Positions 45,112 through 56,996 of a stretch of DNA of 64,000 bases are shown here, one piece after another. Source of the DNA: Papilionanthe hookeriana x Papilionanthe teres (taxonomy: Eukaryota > Streptophyta > Magnoliopsida > Asparagales > Orchidaceae); assembly GCA_022702705.1 (NCBI GenBank), contig CM040428.1:54429198-54493197 (forward strand), given 5' to 3'. The notes beneath the pieces were generated by a model. That model was not told where the DNA came from. It saw only the letters and a program-made list of their open reading frames with translations, and did not search any database. Every line of letters starts with the position of its first letter. Within the stretch, counting starts at the first letter, position 1. The position numbers were made by a program, and so were the translations under genes.

Positions 45112-46466
45112 GGCTGTGTTTGGCACAGCTTATTTGCAGCGGTGGCGTTTTGAAAACGCCACCTATCTGTTTGGAAATTCCGTTTTCAGAAATTATTACA
45201 ATAATCAATTATCCTTTTTGTATTAAATGCGGATCGCGGGGTCGACCCCGCGATCCGCATTTTAAGAGTAGTTTTCCGATATTTGCCCCTCGTTCGTCCG
45301 GTTGTATGCCCGAGCTCCTCTCCGCAATCCGCGACATCCCATGGCTCGCGACAGAGCGCCGATCGGCCCGGTTCGCCGTCTCCCGCGATCTTCCTCTCCC
45401 TCGCCTTCCGTTGGCTGGACGACGGATCATCCTCCTTCGCGCTTTCCTTCGGTGAGTTCGGTACTTCTCTCCTTCGCATTCGCGGATCTCGGTGGTTCAC
45501 GGTAGGAAGGAAAGAACCCACGAGTAGTTCCATCACACCCGATTTCTCCGTTCAACGATCTCGGGTGGTTCACTGCGTACTTCTCTCCTTCGCAGATCGC
45601 GATAGAACCCGGAGGACACGGTAATTTTCTCGATCCCTTTATCTTTCTCTCTTGAATTCTTTCGATCTATCGTCGGATAATGTCGCATGTCACTTCTTGG
45701 ATATTCACTCTTCGAATCTGATTTGAGAATTTTGGTTTATAATCGCTGGGAGATGGTCCTTTAATCGATACGGAAAATTCCATTTCTATCTTGCCATTCT
45801 GGAATTATTAAATCGTTCTTGCATAGCAAAATTGAAATTCTTCGGTTGGATGGGGGTTCCTTGAGTGTATTATGCTTTAGAGACGATTAATTTAGAGACG
45901 AAACAACCTTGGCAGAGAATAATATTGCTGAAAAATGTTTTATCGTGGTTTAGGTACTAGCTACTTTTTACAATATGAAGTTTGGTTTGCTGATTGAAAT
46001 TATTGCTGGTTGTTTTTTGAGCAAGATCGTATTACAAGGACTTTTGTTGTAGCAAGAAAGTGCACATTTCAATCAAGCTATTTACACGTACTTCAGGATG
46101 CCTAACTTTCGTTAGTGTACCTTTTGAGGCTAAACCGGCGAAGATAGTATACTACTCGATTGATTGTACATTAATTGGGACTCGCCTTATACCGACATGC
46201 CTTGTGACGTGGTTTAGGTACCTTAATGTTCATCTGGTTCAACATAACTTATAGTAAGCAATCGTAATTAAGGAATAGAGGCAGATTATTCAGAACAGGG
46301 GCAAATTTGTCATTTAGCCACAAACCACTGCAATTCAACTCGTTTTCCAAACGTTCAAACCAAACAGACAAACAGATTATCTGGACAATCTGATTATCAG
46401 CAGATTATCAGGATAATCTACTTATCCTGATAATCTGGATAATATGCAGCTGCGCCAAACAGACCC
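45112..46466. mobile_element. PIF/Harbinger-like non-autonomous element (1,355 bp)
   Basis: The ends are GGCTGTGTTTGGCACAGCTT and GCAGCTGCGCCAAACAGACCC, inverted copies of each other. A 3-bp TTA lies on each side (45109-45111 and 46467-46469), the PIF/Harbinger hallmark. No transposase is seen. Inside are a perfect 38-bp palindrome, a GC-rich block (45280-45620), and near the right end a cluster of AGATTATC and GATAATC words (about 46370-46440). The insertion site in the LINE (TTTACACTTA-GAGAC) is restored when the element is removed. Confidence 0.82.
45225..45262. repeat. Perfect 38-bp palindrome
   Basis: AAATGCGGATCGCGGGGTC is followed directly by its exact reverse complement, with GTCGAC at the centre. 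All 19 base pairs match. It lies about 115 bp inside the Harbinger-like element. Confidence 0.95.
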
Positions 46467-47099
46467 TTAGAGACAAATCACGAAACGAATATATCCGTGA
46501 AGGAGTTGGTTTAGCTGCAACAACATACAAGATTAGAGAGAGTCGTCTTAGATGGTTGGGTCACATTAAATGTCGACCATTTGATGATCTGGTTAGAAGA
46601 GTAGATGTTTAGATTTGACTCGGGCATGTTGTATAAAAATTAATCTTAGAATTAAATGAAATAATGACACTCAATGGGACACAATGGACTTAATGGGTTA
46701 AAGGCTTGTTATTGTTGTTGTAGGAACAATGGAAATTAAGTCAGGTTTGACATTCATGTTTCAAAAATCATTAGCACTTGAGACGAGCACTTTTTACATT
46801 TTTAGTATATACCATGCCTTTCTTAAACCTTTTGATGGTTCGTTCTTGTATGATTGTTTCACAAAAATGAAGTGAATTATGTTTTTGAATTAAAATTATT
46901 CTAATATACCATTCGGGGAAAAAATGTTCTTTTCAATATATTATATAATGGGGGACTTGAAAACTATTTAATCTCATTAATCTATTCATTGTAAGTGTAT
47001 CTATGTTTGAAGTATGAAGAAATTTGGTATCATACTACAAAATTTTAGTTTTGCATTAATTGCGTGCTATGGGATTTCAATTCAAATCGAAACTTAGTG

Positions 47100-47570
47100 G
47101 AGTAAAAAATTGATCTGGCACGCTAACTTGACCCAAACATGACTCTAAAAAGCAGGTTCGGGTGGATCCAAATTATTTTTTGGTCGGGTTCGAATTAAAA
47201 TCTCAACTCGCTTTTTCTCGTGTTAGATTCTGAGTTAAATCCTAACTCGTATTTTCTTTTTTTTACAACCGGGCTTGGTTTGACCCACAAACCCTAAACT
47301 AACTCGACAACCTTAAATTTACTCAAAATCGACCCTCCAAACTTGATTCGACCCAAGATTGACTTAGAATTGGCCCGATTTTGATGCGAATAACTATTAT
47401 TTTTGTTATGTTAAATAGGTTATACAGGTGGGGTTTGGTTTGGTGGGTTAAAAGAGGGTCATTTTTGGGTTGGACTTTTTGACCCATTTAATTTTCAGGT
47501 TGGATATATGTCAAATAGTTCCGGTTCAGATCCAAACCCGACCCGCAAAACAAATTTGACACCCCTATTG
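47100..47570. mobile_element. Decayed hAT-like repeat ending TTTGACACCCCTA
   Basis: The block is full of words such as GACCCGACCCG, GGTTCGGGT and CCAAACCCGACC and ends AAATTTGACACCCCTATTG. This is the right end of the same general family as 8925-9437. The left end is not preserved. Confidence 0.4.
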
Positions 47571-47761
47571 AAGCTTGTATTTTATGTTCATCTATTAGCA
47601 TCTTCATTAAGCTTTTGGATTATTTATTCTCAACAAAATTTGTTATGATTCATGATCAGTTTAAAGATAATCATTTGTTCTCTCACAAAACCTGGCATAG
47701 ATTTTTTCTACCTCGATTATATCCTTGTTCAAATTTTCTGTCTCGATTCAATGCTTGTTCA

Positions 47762-50700
47762 TGACATGAATCATTTTGATTATTGTGTAAGTGCTAGGGC
47801 GTCCCCTGGAAGCGACGCGCTGTATGACCTGAATACAGTGGAAAGTTTGCGAAGGCCGCTACACTAGCTGCGGGTGTAATGTCAAGTAAGCAAGACTTCC
47901 CACATTATGGACGGATGCGGCTAAAAAAGTTAGTCCATGATACCAGTATTAGGATAGGATCTTGGAATATATGAATTGGTTGATATTATGATCCATAGAA
48001 AGATAAATATCTTATGTATTCAAAAAACTAAATGGGTTGAAGAAAAAACTAAGGAGATTGATAACTTAGGTTTTAAACTACATGGTATTCTCAGTAAGAG
48101 TACATACTAGAAATGACAGTAGGTGTAATTATAGATAAGAGTTTGAAAGATTATGTTGTTAAAATTAATAGAGTTCGGAGATGAATTATAACGACTTAAG
48201 ATTATTATCGATACTAAGATTTTTAATATTATAAGTCTTATGCTTCACAAGTTGGTTTAGATATAGTTCTAAAGATAAATTCTGAATGATTTAGAAGACT
48301 TAATACACTCGATACCCATCGAAGAAAAAAATTTTATTGGAGGAGATTTAAATGAATACGTTCAGTAGAGTGGTAGAATATTTCATAAATATTCGTAGTG
48401 TATTACTATGATAGAGCGATTAATGAAGAAGGTAGAGTCATTTTAGATTTTGTTTAGCGTATGATATGATTATTACTAATACTTTATTTAAGAAAATAGA
48501 TGAACTTCTTATTAATTATAAGAATGAATCTAATAAAACACAAATTGATTATTTTCTTATGAGAAGAATAGATCTTCGAGATTGTAAGGATTGTAAAGGT
48601 CATTCCAAGTAGCGAATTAAGTACCCAACATCGATTATTAGTTCTAGATTTTAAGATGAAAAGTTTTAAAATAAAGAATATTGGGATTCAAGATCGTAGA
48701 ATAAGATGGGGGCATCTAAAAGACAATTATTTTTTTGAGTAAAATTCAAGATTTAAATATTTGGGATGTCCATGAAGACGCAAACCTTATGTAAGAAAAA
48801 TTAACTAATACTATTAAACAAATGACTAAAGATGTACTTGGAGAATCAAAAGAAAAAGTTTGTATAAATAAAAATAATTGGTGGTGGAATAATAATGTGC
48901 AAGAAAAGATAAAATATAAGGTGTTATGTTATAAAAATTTGTTTAAATGTAAAAACGTAGAGAACTGAGAAAAATATAAAACGGCCGTGAAGGCGTCTAA
49001 AAAATAACTAAATGACGCTAAAAATTCGCTTTTAGTGATCTTTATAACATGTTAGATACTAAGGACGATGAAAAATATATGTATAAACTAGCCAAAGAAA
49101 GAGAAAAGAAAAGTAAAGATTTAACTCAAGTAAAGTGTATTAAAGATAAAAATCAAAAAGTATTTTTTTTAGAACATGATATTCAACATAGGTGGGTGAG
49201 TTATTTTGATAAACTTTTTAATGAAGATGTTGAAAGTACGATCGACCTTAGTGATCTTAATATCGTTAATAATAATAAAACTTTTCATTTTTACCGTCAC
49301 ATTAAGAAAAGAAGTTGATGAGGCTTTAAAGAAAACCAAGGGGAAAGTCTCGTAGGACCCGATGATATCCCAATTGAAGTGTGGAAATGTTTAGGTGATC
49401 TCGGGGTTTCCCGCACGACTAAACTTTTTAATATTATTTTAAAAACTAAAAAGATGCCTGAGGAGTGGAGGAAGAGCATTTTTGTCCTCATTTTTAAGAA
49501 TAAAGGAGATGCACAAGAGTGTGCAAATTATAGAGGAATTAAATTGATGTATCATACTTTGAAATTATGGGAGAGGGTAATTGAAGATAGGTTAAGACGT
49601 ATTGCGAAGGTTTCTCATAATCAATTTGGATTTATGTCAGGCAGATCTACCATGGAAGCTATACATTTATTGAGAAGTTTGATGGAGAAGTACAGAGATA
49701 ATAAGGAGGATCTACATTTGATTTTTATTGATTTAGAAAATGCTTACGATAAGGTTCCTAGAGATGTTCTTTGGAGAGTCCTTGAGAAGAAATGTGTTGA
49801 CATGACTTATATTCGAGTCATTAAAGATATGTATGCTAGAGTCATTACATGTGTTCGAACTGAAGGAGGATTGACCAAATATTTTACTATTTTTGTTGGT
49901 TTACATCAAGGATCGGCTTTAAGCCCATATCTTTTTGCTTTATTTATGGATGGTCTTACTGGGCATTTACAAGAAGATGTACCTTGGTGTATGCTTTTTG
50001 CTGATGATATCCTCCTTGTGGATAAGACGAGAAAAAAATCCAGGAAAAACTTGAATTATGGAGGTCTACATTGGAGTCTAAAGGTCTTCGTTTGAGTAGA
50101 ACTAAAACTCGAATACATGAAATGTAATTTTAGTAATGGTAGATCTAGTGACAGAAGTAAAATTTTGGGTGATCAAACTATTAAAAAGTGTGAACGATTT
50201 AGTTATCTCGTGTTCATTGTTCAAAGCGATGGTGATATAGATGGGGATGTTATTAGTAGAGTTCGGGTTAGTTGGTTGAAGTGGAGGAATGCGTCCGACC
50301 TATTGTGTGATAGAAAAATACCGCTTAGACTGAAAGGAAAATTTTATAAGATGGTGGTGAGACCTTAAATGCTCTATGGTGCTGAATGTTGGCCTTTAAA
50401 AGAGAAGCATAATGTTAAGTTAAGTGTTGCCGAGATGAGAATGATTAGGTGGATGAGTGGCTTTACACTTAGAGACAAAATGTGAAATGAATATATCCGT
50501 AATAGGGTTGGTGTTGCACCAGTGTCGGATAAAATTAGAGAGAGTCGCCTTAGATGGTTTGGTCAAATTAAACGTCGACCACCTGATGATCTGATTAGGA
50601 GAGTAGATGTTTTAAATACAACTTATGTTAAGAAAGGCAGAGGTAGACCTAGTAAAACTTAGGCTTATTGCATAGAAAATGATCTTAATTTATTAGAATT

Positions 50701-50782
50701 AAACGAAAATTTGACACTGAATAGGACGCAATGGAGAAAAAGGATTTATGTAGCCGACCCCACTTAGTGGGATTAAGGCTCT

Positions 50783-50817
<35 letters not shown>

Positions 50818-50826
50818 ATTGTTGTT
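47762..50826 (+). mobile_element. Near full-length RTE-type LINE with (TTG)n tail, decayed
   Basis: The 3.07-kb element encodes, in order, an endonuclease start (RIGSWN near 47948), a linker, and a reverse transcriptase whose longest intact stretch is 49379-50095: DDIPIEVWK just upstream, WRKSIFVLIFKNKGDAQ, NYRGIKLM, QFGFMSGRSTMEAI, FIDLENAYDKVPR, then GLHQGSALSPYLF and LFADDILLVD with the catalytic ADD. The C-terminal RMIRWMSGFTLRD segment follows. It ends CCCCACTTAGTGGGATTAAGG and a (TTG)n tail (about 50783-50826). Frameshifts and stops occur throughout. The flanks share an imperfect repeat of about 46 bp (47713-47761 and 50827-50873) built on ATCCTTGTTCAAATTTTCT. Confidence 0.88.
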
Positions 50827-51371
50827 GATTCAATCCTTGTTCAAATTTTCTAGCTCGATTCAATCCATGTTCAAATAGAGCTACACTTGACTATTGTAAG
50901 ATTTTTACACCTCTATTATTGAATAGTAAAAAAGACATTTGTATAATGAAGTTATTATTGTTAGAATATCATCGCTAAATAATTAAAGTCAAAGTGAAAG
51001 TAATATAATAAATATAGAATAGAAAGCTATGACAAACATGGGTATCAAGATTAGCTTATGACCACCTTTTCTAAGAGAAGGTAGAGATTAACGCTATTAA
51101 CATCTTGTTTTTTATAACCTTTTCATACATCTGAAGCTGGACAGAGGTTGAGTGCTCACGCAGTTATGGCCGACAGACTGATTCAGTAGCATTCTACTGA
51201 AATTTATATTTTTTCTCTGTTGATTTTGTAGCTAAACCTTCAATTGCTTTCTCACCACTTGATTTTCCATCAACTCTTCACCTTCTGCAGTGTTCTGATT
51301 CTTTGCCATTAACTAGTAGAGTTAGAGAAGAAAGAAGAAAAGCAACCTCGTACCACTCACATAAAAAATTA

Positions 51372-51616
51372 GGGGCATTCACATACATACCACCCAATTC
51401 TTATGTATTTACATATCTAACACGCAAACTTTACTTTTTATATTTTATAATACTCAAAATTTTCATATCATATCAAGAATATCACTATTTTAACTTTTAA
51501 AAGATGGAATATACATTTTCATGTATGATTAACGGGGCATATATCTGTAATGATTGAAGTTTAGATGTTAGACATGTAAATACATAGGAATTGAGTGGTA
51601 TGTATGTAAATTTTCC
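51372..51616 (+). mobile_element. Fold-back MITE copy 25 with 9-bp target-site duplication
   Basis: This 245-bp element is close to the family consensus (GGGGCATTCACATACATACC to GTATGTATGTAAATTTTCC). The flanks AAAAAATTA (51363-51371) and AAATAATTA (51617-51625) differ at one base. Confidence 0.87.
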
Positions 51617-52249
51617 AAATAATTATCCACTTTATCAGAAACTATCGAAGGCAAGTGTTATCTATTATGCATTGTTTTTTTTTTTTTTTGGAAGCAAAAG
51701 CAGCTTTTGGATGTCTGAAATTGGTGTTTATTGTGTCATACGTGTCTATTCGCCTAAGCCTCCTTTATTTGGGAATGTTGGCAAGTGTTATCAGTTCCAT
51801 GCATCTATTTTTCCTTCTATCAACTTATCTCAAAGTCTTGAGTCCCAGTTATCTATAGTGCTTCTGTGATTTAGCTCTTGTCCTCTCACCTTAGTGGGTT
51901 AAATTTTCTTTAAGATTGCATGATTTCATTAGAAAGGTTGTTCTTTTATCCCAGTAGGAGTAGCTATGGGTATATCTTATGATTGTAGAGGGAAGTTATT
52001 GATAGAATGTGATCGGATTAGATTATGGAGCATAAAAGATGAAATTTTAATCATTCAGTATAGGTTTTTGATAGAGATAAATTAGAATTTTTAAACCAAA
52101 TTTGATTTGAAATAAGATTATTAGTTCCATTAAGAATTGTTATTATGTTGCCTTTTGAAAATTAACAAATAGGTTGTACTTGAGAAATTACAACTTTATT
52201 TAAGAAAGTATATACTTTTAAAAGTAGCAAATAGTACTCATTATTAAAA

Positions 52250-53760
52250 AAAAGAGGTACTATGAGAAAGTTGTAGAAGTTTTGTGAAGACAGTAGTAAA
52301 CAAAGTCTAAATTACATGATTTGATGGTCAAGTCTAGTAGGTTAGATATCAGATTTAACTATAATGAGACTAATAAATTGGCCAGGGTAGATCATAACAA
52401 AGTTATACGATTTTTATTAAGTTAAGCGTATTTTGAGTAAAGATAATGGTCTTTTAGGTAAAAATTAAGATATTAAGGGAACTCAAATTACTATTATGAG
52501 TAATCATTAAATAAAATTTTAGATTTTTTTATTTTTTATTTTTTGGAAAGAACTGAATGAATTGAACTATGAAGTATATTGCAGGTTCATCCCATGAGGT
52601 GAGGTTGAACTGGCTTTGAAGAAAATGCATAAATTTAGGTTCAAAATGAGATGCCTGTTTGGATTTGCAGGTTTTGACTTGGCTACCAAGTATTTTTATG
52701 AGGTTTTTAAATGGCTAAGAGACAAATGGTACCAATCCTTACGAATAAAAGTGATATTTATTATTGTGATAATTAAAAGAAAACAGATTTATGTAAAGAT
52801 AATGAAACAGTATTGGCTAAGGAAAATCTTGCTAGTATCAGAGATGAAATTTATTTTATGCTGGAAGATTCACTATTAAGTTATTTCTATGCTGATGCAA
52901 TTAATGCGAAAACTTGAAGAGAATTTGGTTATTGAAGAAATGGCCAAGGCAGATGATATGATAACTGGCAGATTTTGATCACGTGTATTTCAACAAGCAA
53001 AGATAACATGCTAGTTAGTGAAAAACTAAGTAATTAATGGAAGATAGAAATGACCATCATCAGCAATTATTAAATAGAATTTACAGGCCACCGAATTGTT
53101 CTTGTTCAGAGTAATAAAATGAATAGAAATATTAGCGCTAGTATAAAAATTAGTGTTGAAATAACCAAAATGTTTTCGATCATCAGGAAATTTAATTCTT
53201 TTTTTTTTTTATTGGTTATGAAGATGCTTAACAAAAGATTTTTTAGATGGTTATCTTATTGTATATTATTTGTACGTGATATAATTTTTATAGTTGAGGA
53301 TTATTCTAAAGCTATTAAAGATTTATAATGGAGTAAAAGGTAGAAGATAAGGCATATAGAATTAGTGGAATAAAGATTAATTGACATCATTTTAGTTGAT
53401 GTAAAATTTGTCATCATTAGTCAATAATATTAAAATTTTGGGATAATCACATACATAGAACTTGAAACATTGCTAGTGTATGATTGGCTTTAGTATTATG
53501 ATTCCATTATTTAAAAGAAAAGGAATAGAAGTGAGAATATAAGTAGAGTTGAGGCTGGATGGTCAATGTGCAAAAGTAATTTGGGTGTAGTTTGTTATAA
53601 TAGAGAATCATGGTGATTTAGAAGTAGAAATTATAAAATTGCGTTTAGGCTAGTTCTTTTGTATGAATTCAAGTGATGGATAAACAAAGAGATCACTACA
53701 ACCGAACTCTGCTATTTGATATTTTTAAGATGTATGTATGATAAAACTATATATAATTGA
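52250..53760 (+). pseudogene. Strongly decayed second LINE copy
   Basis: Scattered remnants stand in the order expected for the LINE protein: FKWLRDKWYQSL near 52704 (cf. VWKCLGDLG), LFVRDIIFIVEDYSKA near 53270 (cf. LFADDILLVD), RISGIKIN near 53360, and a tail near 53540-53650. The catalytic ADD is mutated. It is AT-rich and much more diverged than the copy at 47762. There is no clear end. Confidence 0.5.
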
Positions 53761-54296
53761 TATAGAAATGATTGTATCAGAGTAATTGTGGGAATCGTAG
53801 TCATTTAAAATAAGATGTATAAATAAGTTTGTTCGATTTGAGCTTGTACAACGAGCCAAAGTTACATCGATAATATTGCTTGATATATAATCTTATGGTA
53901 TGATCTTATGTTGTGGAAAATACTGCATCAAATAGAGCTGGCACTACATCACACTAACCAAGAATGAATGGAGGAGCATTAATTAGGTTATCTGTAATAA
54001 TTGGGAGAAGTTCAATAATGATTTTACTCTCCAGTGATTTTGTATGATTATTTCTCCCTTGTAGTCTATAATTAGGTCTATAAGAGCCTTGTGGAGTTGG
54101 TAGAGAACTGTGACAATTTAGGTGGGTTAGTAGTTATTACATGATTGCGATATATAGTTTGATTTGTATTAGGCTTAGTGCAATATTTTTTATTTTTGCA
54201 AGTAATCTTAATTTATATTGCAGCAAGTACTTTTTATGATGGTTTGTAGCAATGACTGTGCTTTTCATAAACCTTCAATTTTTATTGGGTCATTTA

Positions 54297-54529
54297 CATA
54301 CATACCCAATTCCTATATATTTGCATATCTAACACCCAAACTTTTCTTTTTTACATTTGTATTACCCAAATCTATTATACGACATAAAAATACCACTATT
54401 TTTAGTTTTAAAGAGTGAAATGTGCCTTTTCATGCATATGTAACATGATATATATATATATAGAAATTGAAGTTTAGGCTTTAGTTATGTACAGACATAA
54501 GAATTGAATGGTATGTGTGTAAATCTTCG
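54297..54529 (+). mobile_element. Fold-back MITE copy 26
   Basis: It starts GGGTCATTTACATACATACC and ends GTATGTGTGTAAATCTTCG. Forward orientation. Confidence 0.77.
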
Positions 54530-54765
54530 ATCTTCTTTTATGGCATGTTAGTTGACTGTTTACGCCGCTTGAAAAGCTCTTAGAAATCATTACAGTTGTT
54601 GAATTTTTTTTTGATTAATATCTAATATTTATGTTGTCTTTAGAAATGAGAAATGATAAATGAGTTATGATCCACGTTGGCTTGAAATTCAAATTGAATT
54701 ATTTTGTTTAAGAGTGATAAGATAGCATGTCTTTTCTAATATCATTCTTGGCATGTTAAAACAAA

Positions 54766-55008
54766 GGGAAATTCACTACATACCACACAATTCCTATGAT
54801 TACATATCTAATACCTAAAGTTTGATTTCTACATTTATAAGACTTTGGTGTCGTAAACTTATGCATGAAATGGTGTGTTTTACTCTTAAGAAGTTAGTAA
54901 AAGTGAGTTGGATGTGATATTAAAGATTTGAGTGTTATGCATGCGAATGTGAAAGTTTAGGTGTTTGATATCTGAATGCATAAGAATTGTGTGGTATGTA
55001 AGTAATCA
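54766..55008 (-). mobile_element. Fold-back MITE copy 27
   Basis: It starts GGGAAATTCACTACATACC and ends GTGTGGTATGTAAGTAATC. Reverse orientation. Only about 60 bp separate it from copy 28. Confidence 0.75.
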
Positions 55009-55062
55009 TATTAGTCCATCAGAACTCTGGATTTGTTTAATCATATTAGTCCATCAGAACTA
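55003..55062. repeat. 22-bp direct repeat between two MITE copies
   Basis: ATCATATTAGTCCATCAGAA (then CT) occurs at about 55004 and again at about 55040. The first copy overlaps the tip of MITE copy 27. It may be an excision or filler footprint. Confidence 0.75.
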
Positions 55063-55071
55063 TAAATAAAA

Positions 55072-55298
55072 GGGAAATTTACATACATACCAACCATTTT
55101 TTTTTATTTACACAGATAGCACCCAAAGTTTGATATTTACATTTTGTTAATACTGTGGTGCCGTAAGCCTATGCATGAAAAGATGTATTTCATTTTTAAA
55201 AATATAGCGATGGTTGTATTTTTTATGTGATGTTAAAGATTTGGGTTTTGGTATGCATGCAAATATTAGATTTTAGGTGTTAGATACGTAAATGCCCC
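55072..55298 (-). mobile_element. Fold-back MITE copy 28 with a perfect 9-bp duplication
   Basis: This 227-bp element starts GGGAAATTTACATACATACC and ends TACGTAAATGCCCC. The flanks are the identical 9-mer TAAATAAAA (55063-55071 and 55299-55307). This is the cleanest evidence for the family's Mutator-type target duplication. Confidence 0.93.
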
Positions 55299-56620
55299 TA
55301 AATAAAATTTTATTTTTTGATTCATTCCTGATTACTGTACATGTTTTTAGTTTTATTATAATCACTGAAGGCCATTCTCAAGTCGTAGTAGAGGGAAATG
55401 TGGAGCTGGTCTGAAGGTAATTTTAAGAAAACAGCTCTCATCTGTTTTTTTCTCTATATCAAACAAACAAATGATTGCATTGTGGGGCTTCGGCTTCAAT
55501 TACTTTCTTACTGTTAAATCATATTGAATAAACCCTTGCTCATGAACTCGAATTGGAGTCGGTTTTTTCTTCATGGAGTGTTGAAAGCTCCAAATTGTAG
55601 TAGGTCTCTCTAACCTCCATTGGTACACAAAATGATTGATGTTGGTTGTTTGAACCTTAAGGATGGATTCATTGGTGTAGATTTGAATCTATCCAGAGCA
55701 TGATTAGTTCCCTAAATTTCAACTGGAGAAAGATTCATTCATGTAGGAGTATAAACTTGTCTCGTTGTACTTTGAAGATACAATGAATGGGGATGATTGA
55801 TTTCTTCTCGTAGGAGGTTAGTCTTTTTTTAGTTGGAGTTGAGTCAAGGGTTTCCGTCGAGCCAAGCGGTGAGTTTCTTCTTTCGGGTAATAATTGATCT
55901 TGTTGCTTCTATGTTGGACCTGTCGGGCATAGTTTTGTCGTGTGTTTCTCTGAGCTAAGTTCATACGTCTTTACTTGACTCGACCCGTGTTTACTCAGTT
56001 CCCACATTGCATCTTGTCTGATTTAGCCAAATGGGGAAAATTTTAGTTCGCACATTAGCTCTATTCTCTCCTATATCTAAACTTATTTCCTTTGAATGAT
56101 TGTATGGGTATAAAGCAAAGCAAATGTGATCATGAAATTTTGATGATATTACTTGTCATTTATACAATAAGGTGAGATTTTTACCATTTGATTTGTGATT
56201 ACTTACTTTTCTAGTTAAGTATAGGATTGATTAATGCCCTTCTTAATTTCAATTATTTGCATAAATGCGAGTATTGAGTTGAACCTTCCTTTTGGTTGGC
56301 ATTGTGCCTGTGGTGGCTTCATTTAACTTTTTTTATTTTTTCATTTCTAATTATTGGACATGTATGGTATTTAAGGAATTAGTTTATGTTAGGAATATTT
56401 CATGGGTAGGTTTATAATTTCATTATTTGATTGGGTGTATTCTCTTAATTGCACCATGGTATGGTTCAAGCTATTTTGATCTCTCCGTTGTTAATATATC
56501 TATTCCTGATTGCTTTCGCCAGCTTTGTTAAATTTCTATTCGAAATTACTCAACTGTACTGTTTGAACAGTTTTATTTACTCCTTTAATAAAAAAAGGAA
56601 ATGAATATTCAAAATTATTC

Positions 56621-56621
<1 letters not shown>

Positions 56622-56653
<32 letters not shown>

Positions 56654-56666
56654 CGCGCGCGCGCGA
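56622..56666. repeat. Compound (AT)n-(AC)n-(GC)n microsatellite
   Basis: Alternating purine-pyrimidine throughout: AT units pass into ACAC and then CGCGCGCG. Such sequence can adopt left-handed Z-DNA. Confidence 0.85.
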
Positions 56667-56943
56667 TGTTTAATCCTTTAAGCTCGTCAAAAAGGTGCCT
56701 TGAGTATTTTTTTTTGTCATGAATATTTATACCATTTTTTTTAATTATTATTTTTAACATTCATGATAAATGCACTATAGAAGTTTTAAGTAAATTAATT
56801 GATGTCAATAAAAATTAATTACTAAACTAATTAGAAGTGCAGTAGATAAGAAAATACATATTTTGTAAAAAATTATACAAACGTGTTTTTTTTCTCACAA
56901 TATAATTGATTAAAATCATGTTTAGTGTACTAAATCTAAATTT

Positions 56944-56949
<6 letters not shown>

Positions 56950-56993
<44 letters not shown>
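56950..56993. repeat. (AT)n microsatellite
   Basis: About 22 AT units. Confidence 0.9.

Positions 56994-56996
<3 letters not shown>

Larger units (their letters stand above)
44768..46720 (+). mobile_element. 5'-truncated RTE-type LINE, interrupted by a Harbinger-like element
   Basis: It carries the C-terminal part of the LINE frame (words near AATGTAATTTTAGTAGTAG, the RMLRWMSGFTLR segment and RESRLRWLGHIKCRP) and ends with a short TTG-rich tail. The 17-bp flanks TAGGACCAATGGAAATT (44751-44767) and TAGGAACAATGGAAATT (46721-46737) differ at one base. Removing 45112-46466 restores continuity with the other LINE copies. It is inactive. Confidence 0.86.

Noticed and set aside
51591..51869. Frame following MITE copy 25
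   Set aside because: Begins inside the MITE and has no recognisable domain.
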